Of a stretch of 64,000 bases of DNA, positions 26,301 through 36,398 are shown in pieces; position 1 is the stretch's first letter; each line of letters begins with the position of its first letter. Source of the stretch: Torreya grandis (lineage: Eukaryota; Streptophyta; Pinopsida; Cupressales; Taxaceae); contig JARHVA010000001.1 of assembly GCA_037957365.1 (NCBI GenBank), forward strand, positions 16,335,001 through 16,399,000. The letters are read 5' to 3'. The notes under the pieces were generated by a model that was given only the letters and a program-made list of their open reading frames with translations, was not told the DNA's origin and did not search any database. The position numbers and the translations under genes are program-made.

Positions 26301-27070
26301 GTACCCTAGATTAAAATAATTGCCATAATGAGAAATCAATGCTAAAAACTCAAAAAAATAACATTAAACAACACTAACCTGAAATATTTGGCTATAATAT
26401 TTATATATGACCAAGCTGTCCTTAGGTTAAAATAATTGCCATACCGAGGAATCCCAAACCAGTGCCCAAAACAAACCGTCTACTTAGACTTATTTAGACT
26501 GCGAAGTTTGGTTTTGATTAAAATTAAGATAATATAAATGATTTGCTCAATGTAGAACTCCTGATATTTGTAAGCATGGCTCAGTTTCCATTATCCAAAT
26601 GGGAAAAATTGCATCATTGGGAAATTGCATAGGAAGTTGTTACGTCTAGGGAAATGCTGATTCGATCTAAATCCCATTACAATCTTGGTCATAAAACTAT
26701 CCATCAAGCCTAAGGGCGTTTCCATGGCTTTGACAAATAATATAGTATACCCCATTCCAATTGTACAACCCAAATCAGTAGATTGGCAAGTTTCCATTAG
26801 AAATTTATTCAGGTCCAATTTAAACTAAAACTAGAACAAAGTCAATCTACCCATAAATATGTAATTCTAATTGCAAGTCTTGATTCAAGCAGTTGGCTGT
26901 TTTACAGTAAAACAAGTAGAGAAACTGTTTTCCAATATAAGTTGCGCGGGCCAGAAACTTTACCATCTGTAGGGGTCAGGTACAAGCACTCCATGATAAT
27001 TGTCCACAACAGACTCATCCCTTCTCACTTCTGGATATATCAGGCCTTCTTCCACAGCAAGAGAACCCAT
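20347..27070 (-). CDS. POP: Prolyl oligopeptidase (prolyl endopeptidase), 12 coding exons, 728 residues
   Basis: Cytosolic-type serine peptidase of family S9A that cuts short peptides after proline. Exons on the minus strand, all with GT-AG borders and keeping frame: 27070-26964, 25411-25192, 24948-24748, 24037-23967, 23859-23703, 23448-22855, 22360-21980, 21778-21703, 21551-21488, 21386-21251, 20822-20709, 20412-20347. They sum to 2187 nt, close to the ~730 residues of plant relatives. The N-terminal segment ([12 protein letters not shown]...PDPYRWLEDPDA) is the family signature. The beta-propeller covers roughly residues 70-430, encoded mainly by the 594-nt exon. The hydrolase domain shows the nucleophile Ser in EGASNGG, Asp in DHDDRVVP and His in AGHGGGRP. 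The residue before the Ser is Ala where Gly is usual. The TAG stop is at 20349-20347. I see no break, so the gene looks functional. One donor (23702, GTTGGT) is weak. Confidence 0.95.
25693..26452. repeat. Minisatellite of six ~118-134-bp units in an intron of POP
   Basis: Units start near 25693, 25827, 25945, 26078, 26211 and 26342. Each contains AACCTGAAATATTTGGC and GACCAAGCTGTACC. Length differences come mainly from the presence or absence of an AACAACAGATAACAT piece. The array lies in the intron between exons 26964-27163 and 25192-25411. Confidence 0.93.
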
Positions 27071-27163
27071 ATTAAACTGCCTAGCTTGGTACAACGTAGC
27101 CAAACTTTTATTGGATATTGAGAGGCAGCTACTTGATTTCAGACTGGTTCCCTTCCAAACAAA
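27071..27163 (-). other. 5' UTR part of exon 2, or an alternative N-terminal extension
   Basis: The acceptor CTGCAG|ATTTG at 27163 opens the exon. The 31 codons before the ATG stay open and encode a Ser-, Lys-, Arg- and Leu-rich stretch without acidic residues, as in an organelle transit peptide. No upstream in-frame ATG was found, so I start the protein at 27070. Confidence 0.5.
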
Positions 27164-29002
27164 TCTGCAGTTTTACAGATTAATAACCACATTAATAAAT
27201 ATACCAACAAATAAATATTTCTAAAAGGTTGGGAAGCCTAGTTATGTAAAAAGAGATGTACAGAGAGATAAATCATGAATGAGACTGCCCAAAAAAAGGT
27301 GCGGTGCGTGGAGTTTGAAAAAATGTTGTGGGTAAATAAATGCCTGTTGAATGAAGATAAAATAGGACCGCCCAACAAGCCGAATGAGCATGTGCTTAAC
27401 TTCATGAGGCTTTTTATAGTGCACAAATATTTGAATCAACAGGCAGTGGATTATAAAACTATGACACGTTACAGAGACTTTATTTTAGACAGCAAGATAA
27501 TAATTTTTTTTTAAAGAAAAGGGTTTTTAATGTGTATTTTCTCTGTTCGGATAGCCTGGGAACCGATTAGGTAAGTAGGTAACTTCTTTCCTAATCCAAA
27601 GCAATGGGAACAGTTTTGAAGTTTGGTCAAACTAGGATGGCCCAAAATGCGTTTTTTAGTTTTTTATTTAGAAAGGCCAGTACCTACTTAGAACTTACAA
27701 GGTTTAAGATTCCATATGACAACAGGGGAGACCATGTCAGAAAGGAGCATGATAAATATCATTCCTAACTTAGGAATCACATGCCTCACCAACATTAACA
27801 AGTGCAATGTATGTAGACATTATAATAAAAATGTATGATACTTTTTTATTTGATAGGGTTAAAAAGAATTGTACTGAATAGTGAATCATGTTAGGATACA
27901 AGAGGGTTTAATCTTTAAAAGAGTGAATTAGTGTTGGAATAAAATAAGGGAACTGCATCATTTGTGTCATAATTGGAAGTAGCACTTTAAAATGTATAGC
28001 ATTTTTTTATAATTATAATAAAATAGTAATTGAAAATTTAATGATTTTTTTTCCCTTTCTCACTAAAAATTTATTAGGATCAATTTTCAAACCTTAACAT
28101 TAAAGTGAAGGAATGGGACCCTTACTTTTATAGTCAAAAATAAGAAACTATAAATTTACAAATAAATTATATAAAAAAAATATTTAATTAAGATTAAAAA
28201 TTTGATAAAATAAATAATTGAAAAAAAAAAAAAAAGTCATTTAAAAAATTAAGAGAAGAAAAACACAAAAAAATTATTAAAATTATATATATATATTCAA
28301 GTAAAAAATAAATTATTTTAAGATTTTTAAATAAACACAATATATCTTAATAACCATAATAAAATCATTTATCAAAGTTAAAAGTTCTAATGAAAATTTG
28401 ACAAGTACTTTAACAAATAGTATTTCCTTTTCTTTTCCAAAAGGTTTATAGGCCTTCCTTAACCCCATCAAAAAAAGATTTAGTGAGAAGGTCTAGAGAG
28501 GCATCGCCTCATTGAAGGTGGGATCGAAGAAAATAATAGTAAAAGATATTCGAAGCAGGTATGTAAGTACTCATTAAAAATATATGTGAAAAAGAGCGCT
28601 GATGATAAAATGTAATTTTAATTTAAAATATAAATCCAATATACTCCTTAATTTTAAAATTAAAAAATATATCACTTGTAAATGGACACAGCCCCTTAAT
28701 CCTGTACACTAAAACCAAAAAAAACTATTAAATATTATGTACATACAAAAATTGAAAACACAAACTCGAGCCGAGTGCACTAAAAACACAAGTATTCAAC
28801 CGCATATACCTTGGTGCACGGAAGGGTACGAATTCGTTCCAAAGAGTATGGAATGAATCTGCACCGTTCTTACACCAGTTATTTGTCAAATCTGTGCCGT
28901 TCTTACACCAGTTATTTGCCAAACAGTTTGGAATAAATTTATACAGTGCCAAAAACAAATAAAAAATACACAAAAGCAGAAAATAAGGCAGTCAATCCAT
29001 AC
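27164..29002 (-). other. First intron of the POP gene
   Basis: AT-rich, with poly-A and poly-T runs and no inserted element that I recognise. It includes a 33-bp tandem duplication at 28858-28923. Confidence 0.5.
28858..28923. repeat. 33-bp tandem duplication
   Basis: 28858-28890 and 28891-28923 differ at three positions. In the minus-strand reading frame it duplicates 11 residues, but no other sign of coding is present. Confidence 0.9.
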
Positions 29003-29245
29003 CGTCTGTAATATTGTCCGGATACACAGCAAGCAAAATTAGCAGAACGAGAATCTCAATCTCCAGGGTTTACAAACACAATGCCCAGAAGAGGTAAAGA
29101 TGCACTTTCAGATTCATTCACAGCGCGGGTACAATGAACACTATTTCTACAGAAGAGAAGAGGAGAGAAGAGAAAAGAAAAGAAAATAAAGTGCACCCAC
29201 CTCTGAACAACAAGTAGAATTTGTGCTGCCAATGAATTCCACTCC
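29003..29245 (-). other. Probable non-coding first exon of the prolyl oligopeptidase gene
   Basis: A good donor (ACG|GTATGG at 29003/29002) lies downstream of the TATA-like site. Joined to the acceptor at 27163 it would give a frame open to the ATG at 27070, but a TGA stands upstream and no ATG intervenes, so the exon reads as 5' UTR. The right edge is a guess from the TATA distance. Confidence 0.45.
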
Positions 29246-29270
29246 GCTCATGGACGAATGAAGTAGTTAG

Positions 29271-29281
29271 TTATATATATT
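29271..29281 (-). promoter_or_regulatory. TATA-like box of the prolyl oligopeptidase gene
   Basis: AATATATATAA on the minus strand, about 30 bases upstream of the inferred first exon. Confidence 0.45.
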
Positions 29282-29576
29282 TGGGTGGTGGCGCAATAAT
29301 CGAATATCAAATCCCTTTTTTCTTGTTGTAAAACATGATATGTGTATTTGTGAGAACATGGCGTGCTCATCATGGGTCCCACGGTCTTTAAATTGTTATA
29401 TTTTTAATTAAAATATAAATTTGATTATTCATAAATTTTTCTTTAGTAACGACGTTAGAAACTTCTAACCTAATTTTTTTTTGGGATATATATTAGACTC
29501 TCTTTTTAAAAAAAAATATTCCTTTCTTATTTAAAAGAATTAAAATTCCCCTATTTTTATAAAAAAAAATTATAAG
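29282..29576. other. Upstream region between the POP gene and the LINE
   Basis: AT-rich with homopolymer runs. No gene recognised. The composition changes sharply to GC-rich at about 29580. Confidence 0.4.
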
Positions 29577-30783
29577 ACCACCGGCCGATCAAAAATAGGA
29601 GCGGTGGCTTCCTCTACTTAAAACCCAAAGGCGTTTTGTCTTTTTCCTGTTTAGTAACGGTTGGTTTTGTCCGTCGATAGGCTGGGTAGGTGGTGGTGAA
29701 TGTCGCCATGCATGTCGACAGTTTCGCCATGCATGTCGACAGTGTCGCTCGCCGTGCTTTTTTTCCATTTGACTTTGCCACAAAAAAGGCCGTCAGTTGA
29801 CGAACTCGTTTATTATGTTTCGTTCCTGCCCGCGGCAATCAACGGCCCATCCGGTGGCTTTAAGTCAAGTTTACCTTGAAAAGGAGGAAGCAGTAGTCGG
29901 AAGGAAGGAAGGGTGTAAGCGTTCCTCAGATTCGCCTGTTCGAGCGTTCTGCATCGTCGGACCGGGTCGACCGGATCGAACAATACCCCAGCAGCACAGC
30001 CAGGCAAAAATTACAGCAGCTCCCTTTTGGATCGGCCGACTCTCGGTTCTTCCGCAGCGTGAAGGACAAATCCTCTTTAAACGGCCTCTCTATAGGAGCG
30101 GCACAGCAGGGATACTACTCCATCTGGAACGCAGGAACTCAGCACAGCCAGGCAAAACGGCAGCAGGAACGACAGAACGCAGGCAGAAGGCAGAGGCTAA
30201 GGAGAACAGAGATTAAGAAAAACATAGAGCGCAGGCAGAACGCAGGAAACTCAGGAGCGGCACAGCAGGCATCAATAACGATACTTGAGAGCCCCACAGC
30301 AAGTAACGGGCTCCACAGCGGACCGTTTGCAGGTACACAGCAGAAATAAATTGAAAAACCCTTAAATCTCCATTGTTTTATGCTTTGTCGGCGAATTTAG
30401 CCGCTCTAGCCCTCTTTCTGCTTGGTCGGCACTTTTTGCCGCCCCTGATATGCAGTGGCGGGCGAATTTAGCCGCTCGAGCACAAATTTTTTAGTTTTCT
30501 TCTTTCCTTGCTCGGCCGGCACTTTTTGCCGCCCTTGATCTGCAGCCCAAGCAAACTCTTTTTTTTTTTTTTTCTCTTGCTCGGTCAGCACTTTCGCAAA
30601 CTTTTTTTTTTTTTTTCCCTCTGCAGCTCCCAAAGCCTTTTTTTTAAATTTCTTCTCCGACCGTCTTTTTTTTTTTCGGTTCGTCTTCTTCCCTCCGCTT
30701 TTTCTTTTCCATCTGCAGCGCTCAAAGCCTTTTTTTTTTTTAATTTCTTCTCTGCCGGTTTTTTTTTTTTAGCAAAGCAAGCT
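29577..30783 (+). other. GC-rich 5' leader of the LINE
   Basis: It is GC-rich up to about 30350, then pyrimidine-rich with T runs (30557-30770). A 139-codon frame at 29797-30216 has no recognisable motif and I do not call it a gene. Repeated CACAGCAGG and AACGCAGG words occur at 29990-30270. Confidence 0.5.
30391..30550 (+). repeat. Tandem repeat in the LINE leader (~80-90 bp)
   Basis: GGCGAATTTAGCCGCTC occurs at 30390 and 30471, and CGGCACTTTTTGCCGCCC at about 30427 and 30516. Each is followed by TGATATGCAG or TGATCTGCAG. Weaker continuations run to about 30730. Confidence 0.75.
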
Positions 30784-31194
30784 ATGGTAAACAAAAGGAA
30801 ACAATTAAAAGATAACCCTCAGCGGGTCACACAGGTTTATATGGTGGAAGAAACATGGTCTTCATCAAGTGTCAAAAATTTGCAAACTCTTGGACCTTTG
30901 ATGCTTTCCACATTTCATACAGGGGATTCAGGAGGCCCCCAAGAGCAGTGAACGGGATCTGTAGTTAAGGTACTTTACCAGGGAAGATTAAGCACTCCTT
31001 GGAACCAAACTCTCCAGTTAACAAACGGACCTAATGATCCAAGCATTCATGCCCAGAGTATAAAAGAAACAGGGGACCCTTTCTCATTATTACGCCCTCA
31101 TGATAACGCTATCAAAACGGAGGGAAAATTAATATTTGTGAACGCAAAGCAATACAAGGGGATAATAAGACGCAGAGAAATCCGTAAACAGTGA
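30784..31194 (+). pseudogene. NF-YA-like N-terminal segment at the head of LINE ORF1
   Basis: The ATG at 30784 opens a frame that, apart from TGA at 30949 and 31192, continues through LINE ORF1. Codons about 117-137 read FVNAKQYKGIIRRR..R and then, after the second TGA, 'NKKLIK'. This is the first helix of the conserved NF-YA core, which binds the NF-YB/NF-YC dimer of the CCAAT-binding factor. The second, DNA-contacting part (RKPYLHESRH in the family) is absent; ORF1 sequence follows instead. The upstream ~117 residues are Ser/Gln-rich, as is common in NF-YA N-termini, but I cannot prove that they are homologous. Both stops are TGA and could derive from CGA. It may be a captured host segment or a chimera made by template switching. 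Confidence 0.7.
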
Positions 31195-32299
31195 CAAAAA
31201 CATAATAAAAAACTCATTAAGATTTTACCCAAGATAGATGGAATCACTGCGAACACCGTGATCAAAATGAATCACTCAGAAAGAGAACCTACAGGTATAA
31301 GTGAAGACAGGGGGAAAGAGATTGAGAATCCTCTGCGCCACAAAGAATGGGAAGCAAACCGAGATAAAACAGAAACTGTTTTAATAAGCAAATACAAAAG
31401 GGAAGATGGATCACAAGACCATACAGGACCGTATAGCCCTATGACTACACCGCTGATGTGGTCATCAGAATTGTACGTTAATGAGCTTATGAACTTCAAA
31501 CAAACGCTGGGGAAGATAGAAGAGAAAGGGCGACATGAAAGCACTAAAATTAAAGAAATTTTGGAAACCAACTCGAACCTTGAAAGAGAAAACAAGTTGC
31601 TCAAAGAGCAAGTCTTAACTCTGCAAAGCAACATGATAAGGGGTCAGTAGGAGCTGGGCTATCTAAAACTGGAGCTAGAGAAAACAAAATCAACAAAAAG
31701 TATATCAGAAACAGGTATAAAAAGTGACATTTCACAGCTAGAGAAGATCCAAACAACGATGGTAAGCATGGAATTAAGGGAAAATAAGTTGAGAGATCAA
31801 CTAGAAAAAGCAAAATCCTGGGCTCAAGTGGTCAGAGAACCAATTCATGAGCAAAAAAAAAACATCGAGAAACAAATCAAGAGACATAAAAGAAGAAAAA
31901 GACAAACATGACAAGGAGGTTAATATTATCGTCAAAGGTTTGAGGGATTTTGGCGAGAAAGAAAGCACTGACATTTTAACAAGAGATTTTCTAAAAAAAG
32001 AATTGAAATGGACAGGGGTTATCAAGCAAGCAAACATGATTGGAAAGAAAACCGAAGAAAGAAGGAATAGACATGTAAGACTTATCTTGAGAAACATAGA
32101 GGATAAGAGCACAATTTTAAAGAATAGGGGGCTACTCAGAGGCACCCACATTTTCCTTGATGAGGACTTGACATTCGCACAACAAGAAGAACGAAGAAAA
32201 GAGTGGGAAAAAGTGAAAAAAACAAGAGAGAATGGAAAATGGGCATGGCTGAGAAATGGAAAAGCTCAAATCAGCGAGCACTCCTTCCACAAAAAATAA
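31195..32299 (+). pseudogene. LINE ORF1: coiled coil plus RNA-binding domain, decayed
   Basis: Same frame as the NF-YA-like head. A long coiled coil covers about 31450-31790 (repeated Leu/Lys/Glu heptads), with a TAG at 31648. It leads to 'KSWAQVVRE', a typical ORF1 linker. An A-run near 31853-31860 shifts the frame. The next 150 codons (31847-32299) carry an RRM-like ORF1 domain: 'VNIIVKGL', 'VRLILRNIEDKSTILKN', 'GTHIFLDEDLT' and 'QQEERRKEW'. The protein would coat LINE RNA and act as a nucleic acid chaperone. No CCHC knuckle is seen. Confidence 0.78.
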
Positions 32300-32329
32300 G
32301 AATTCGGGGCCCCAAGAGAATCTCTGCAT

Positions 32330-33263
32330 ATGATAAGTTGGAATTGCAGAGGATGCCCTTGGAGAAGAGGACCGGGGTTGGGGCCCATAGCAGAAGGGAA
32401 AGACATTATTATTTTAACCGAAACACATGAGCATGATGGATGCAAAGTCTCAGACTTTGTACGGTACAAGAAAATCTCAGTATGGAACGAAGGGACGGAA
32501 ACAGGGAAGGGTCATGGGGGGGTCACCATGCTAATAAAATAGGGGTGGGATGAAACAGTGAAAATAGAGAAGTAAGATCCCAATAAACAATACATTTGGC
32601 TGAAAATAATAGACTATAAGGACATAATCAGGTTGGTTGCTTGTTACTTTGCCCCCGAAAGGGTCAACGTTCTACAAAAAGAGAAACTTGGATAGGGAAG
32701 ACTCGTATGCAGCGTTAAAGAAAGATATCTCTGTTTTTAGCACATCAGGGGAAATTATTTTAATAGAAGACTTCAATGCTAGAACGGCCAACAATCAATC
32801 TCTTCAAATAGAAGGAGAAGATAGAGATGATAACAATCCCTTATGGCTAAAAGAGAGTGGGGACCAACTTTGGAAAAGAATGTCACAAGATGGAAAAGGC
32901 AGTGTGACACACTTTGATGCTGAACTTTTGGGACTTTGTAGTTTGTATGACATGGTTATATGTAACGGGACAAGAGCTTGGCCAAGATTTGGAGGTATTA
33001 CATGCAAAACCTACAATGGTCAAAGTGTGGTTGATTATGTCATCTGCTCTAAAAATTTGACTGCTAAGTTACTAGAGTTTGTTATAGGGGAATGCCCTAT
33101 GGAGATGAAATCTGACCATATGCCCCTCTTGGTTAAGTTTGGCTTTCTCACAAACAAGCAAAGTGAAAGGAAAGCTCAACACAAGGTTAGGACAGCTAAT
33201 CCGCATGGTAAAATCATTTTGAATAAAACAAATCAGGGACTCTTTACTGCTGCCCTTGGGTAG
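32330..33263 (+). pseudogene. LINE ORF2, endonuclease part
   Basis: APE-type endonuclease that nicks the target DNA. 'SWNCRG' opens the domain and 'LTETH' gives the catalytic Glu. 'IILIEDFNART' corresponds to the GDFN motif with Gly changed to Glu. 'VDYVICS' and the final 'SDHMPL' supply the Asp-His pair. Stops occur at 32540 and 32573, a frameshift near 32660, and TAG at 33261. Confidence 0.83.
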
Positions 33264-35237
33264 CACATTGAGATGACCAAAAACAAAGTTGGGCTTAAAG
33301 AAAACAATATCACGAGGAATCACATTGACAACAGTTTGTTGGTCCCTTTGATCCACAAGGCTCTAAATGTTTGCAAGAAATCCAAGCCTCGGAAACGAGT
33401 CTCTAACACGTTCCCGACTAACCCCTGGTATGATGAAGAGTGCAAAGCAGCAAAAAGATCATACAAAGAGAGTGAGCCAAACAAAGAAAACAAGAAAAAA
33501 TATGTGAAATTGTTAAAAGCCAAGAAAGAAGAATTTGTTATACTAAGAAGAAAGGAGCTAATAGAGTTAGGTAAGCACAATCCCAAAGGTTTTTGAAGGG
33601 AGCTACAACAAGAGAAGAAACATACAGACAATAATATCACAGAATCTCAATGGTTAGAGTATGCAAAGTTGCTTTATGAGCGTGAACATGAGGAAACTCT
33701 CCCTCCCAGTGTTAGCACGTCAATCGAGCTCTTCTTGGATGAGGAGATCAAATAGGGTATAAAGAAATTAACAAATGGTAAAGCACAAGACATTGATGGG
33801 CTGCAAGCTGAATTTTTAAAGTGGGGCATTGAACACCTTGCTCCGCACATCAAAAGAATTTTTAATGAAGTCATGCAATGGGGATTTCAAGTGGAGTGGA
33901 TGACTAGTGTCGTTATCCCTCTCTTCAAGAGTGGGGATATCAATAATCCCTCTAACTATCGTACTATCATGGTCAACCCTCTTCTTGGAAAATTATTTGA
34001 GACCCTGATCGAACGTAGAATCAACAGTTGGGCAGAAAAAGAAGGGAAAAGAGCAGAGGGACACGCTGTGTTTAGACAAAAGCACTCTACCATTGATCAT
34101 TGTATTACTCTTAGGCATTTGATTGAAAAAGCTTGGAACACCCAAGGTGGGGAAGCTTACTGTTGTTTTGTGAATTTTAAAAAAGTTTTTGACACAATAT
34201 CCAGAGACAAACTCTGGAAAAAAGATGGAAGAACTAGGGGTTCCCGATGAGTTTAGAGCAACTGTCCACAAACTCTATGAGCGTGTTAGAGCAAAAATTA
34301 GAACTAGAGAAGGCATGTCTGAATGCTTCGGCAGCAACATAGGGGTCAAGCAGGGGTGCCCACTCTCCCCCACTTTGTTTGGTCTTTACATTAACAAACT
34401 TGAGGAATGGATAAATAAAACTAAAGGAGGTGGCATTCAGTTGACCAGTGTTGTAGTAAAGTTACTTTTATATGTAGATGATCTTATTCTTATAGCAAAA
34501 ACTGCCCATGGTTTGAGGGATATTTGAAGGCTTTAGAGCTATTTTGCCAAGATGTCGGGATGCAAGTGAACATTAGCAAGACTAAAGTCATGATCTTCTC
34601 TCTAAAAAGGAAACAACAACAAACTAATTTTATGTTCGAAGGTAGCCCGTTGGAAATCGTCGAAGAATACAAGTATCTTGGTATTGTTTTTCATAACAGA
34701 CTCAGTTGGGAAACTTACAGGGCAAAAATGATTCAAGGAGGTTGGAGAGCTTCTTACCTTCTCCAGAACAGATGCAGGAAAGCAGAACTTTGGGATTGGA
34801 AAACCAAGAAAACCTTTTTTGGTTTGGTAGTCACACCGGTTGTCCTCTACGAGTGTGAGGTTTGGGGAAGCAGCATGTCAAATCACAGATGGAGACAATT
34901 GGAAAGAATTCAAAAACATCTTATCACCAGTAGTCTTAAAGTTAAAGCAAGTGTTCCATATGAGATCCTCCTGGCAGAAGCCGGTACTTTTCCAATGGAA
35001 GCTGTGGCGATTTCATGGGTACTAAGCTACATAAAAAAGGTTGAAAACATGGGGGATCACCGGTGGCCCAAAATGGTGGTAAACGAGGTGCTAGATCGGA
35101 GGAAGAAGACATGGATGAATCAAAACATCAAGTGGCTGGGAAAATGGAACATTAAGTTACATGAGTGTCCTAACTCCAAAGAGGAAATAAAAAAGTTTGT
35201 ATTAGAAAAATTTAGGATTGCCATGTGGACAAATTAG
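33264..35237 (+). pseudogene. LINE ORF2, reverse transcriptase part
   Basis: A spacer with many Lys and Glu residues leads to the RT: 'KAQDIDGLQAEFLKW', 'FKSGDINNPSNYRTI', 'VNFKKVFDTI' (first Asp region altered), 'GVKQGCPLSPTLFGLYI' and the catalytic 'YVDDL' near 34472. After the palm come 'NISKTKVM' and 'YKYLGIVF', as usual in LINE thumbs. Stops include 33594 (TGA at a probable Trp) and 33753. Frameshifts lie near 34218 (A run) and 34521. Confidence 0.88.
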
Positions 35238-35641
35238 ACTGGACGTAAAAAATGCATTATATCAAAGAGTTTAATCCCACTTGGGAGCACGGGGATAAAG
35301 CATACCTAAGTGTTGAACTTAAAGGTAATGCTAGGATCCTAATGGCACAATTGAGGACCGGTTCACACCATCTTAGGTGTGAAACGAGAAGATGGACGGT
35401 TCCCAAGGAAAGATGGGAAGATAGGACTTGCATTTTTTGCAATGATAGAGTGGTTGAAACTGAACGACACTTCATTAGGGAGTGTGATGCGTACAAGGAT
35501 ATTCATATGTAGCAGGATAACAGTGTGAATGTGGGCAATTTTAGTGAATTATTTGAGGAAAGACTACACAACACAGCCTGGCTATTGGTAAAGATTCATA
35601 GGAGGCGAGATGACTTCGAAAAGAATATGAAGAATCTCTAA
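35238..35641 (+). pseudogene. LINE ORF2, C-terminal cysteine-rich end
   Basis: Frame 2 after a shift near 35245. It contains 'RTGSHHLRCETRRW' and a putative zinc finger C-X2-C-X9-H-X4-C near 35430-35488. TAG at 35510-35512 breaks it. The natural end is TAA at 35639-35641. Confidence 0.8.
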
Positions 35642-35694
35642 TGATTTTGACACTTGGTCCCATAGAATATTTGGTCTCGTGGACGTCATTAAAA

Positions 35695-35717
35695 CTCATT
35701 TCATTTCATTTCATTTC
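35695..35717 (+). repeat. (TTTCA)n tail of the LINE
   Basis: Four tandem TTTCA units close the element about 55 bases after the ORF2 stop, in the position of the usual poly-A tail. Confidence 0.8.
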
Positions 35718-36120
35718 ACTAACTAATTTTAGGATAATTTTTTTTTTCCTTAATAAAAATTGGAGCCCATTGTATGTATCAATCAATTAAATAAATATAT
35801 AAATAAAGTACATAGATAGTTATAAAGGTGGGTGATAGGAATTTGTGGTTGATATCAACACAATTAAAAAAAAATGACAATATCATAAAGTTTTAAAAAT
35901 AAAATCGTTCAATTGAAATGATATCAAAATATATTAACAAGTACAAAATATTAAGTGTAAGTAGTGTTATCGTGAAGAAGTGGTGGAAGATTGTATTTGG
36001 TAGGTGTTGATATTTTTTGCCACAAAAATATCATCATATCCAAATATTTTAAGGGAGATCCCTTTTGTTTTTTAGAAAATCGCCTAAAATTGTCAAGGAT
36101 TTATTTTTTTCCTTTACATT
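35718..36120. other. AT-rich spacer
   Basis: No gene or repeat recognised. Confidence 0.5.
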
Positions 36121-36398
36121 GCAGAATCCGGAACTCCGGATGCAATTTTCAAGTTGCAAATTGCTTCGTGGATTTTGGATCCCACAAAGCAACCACCTTC
36201 GAAAATGGTGGAATCCAAAACTCAGCATGCATTTTGCAAGTTGTGAAACTTGCAAAATGCATGGTGGGCTCTGGATCCCGCGAAACCAAATACCCCACTC
36301 CCGCGGGATCCAGAATCCAAAGGTAATTTGCAACTTACAAATTGCCTCTGGGGTTCCACCTTCTGCCAAACATCTATACCGTGGGATCTAGAACCCCA
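36121..36398. repeat. Degenerate ~80-100-bp tandem repeat with palindromes, left part
   Basis: Repeated GGATCC/GGGATCTAGAA boxes alternate with TTTGCAAGTT...AACTTGCAAA inverted pairs. The best hairpin has perfect 17-base arms, 36226-36242 and 36247-36263, around GTGA. The array continues at 58466 beyond the 22-kb gypsy insertion. Confidence 0.75.

Larger units (their letters stand above)
29577..35717 (+). mobile_element. LINE (non-LTR retrotransposon), near full length, inactivated
   Basis: Order on the plus strand: GC-rich leader with tandem repeats (29577-30783), ORF1 (30784-32299), ORF2 with APE-type endonuclease, reverse transcriptase and a C-terminal CCHC finger (32330-35641), short 3' UTR, and a (TTTCA)n tail ending near 35717. 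The 5' border is set by the composition change and is uncertain; I found no convincing target duplication. Several frameshifts and at least six stops make it inactive. The ORF2 wording (GDFNART-like, GVKQGCPLSP, C-terminal C-X2-C-X9-H-X4-C) differs from common plant L1 elements, and I do not assign a clade. Confidence 0.88.

Noticed and set aside
25693..26452. CRISPR-like array
   Set aside because: Whole units are repeated without unique spacers, and the array lies in an intron of a plant gene; it is a minisatellite.
29797..30349. Two overlapping ORFs (139 and 96 codons) in the LINE leader
   Set aside because: No motif, different frames, and GC-rich DNA is stop-poor by chance. More likely untranslated leader.
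29467..35730. CTAACCTAATTTT / CTAACTAATTTT as target duplication of the LINE
   Set aside because: The match is imperfect and in low-complexity sequence, and the left copy lies about 100 bases before the apparent 5' border.
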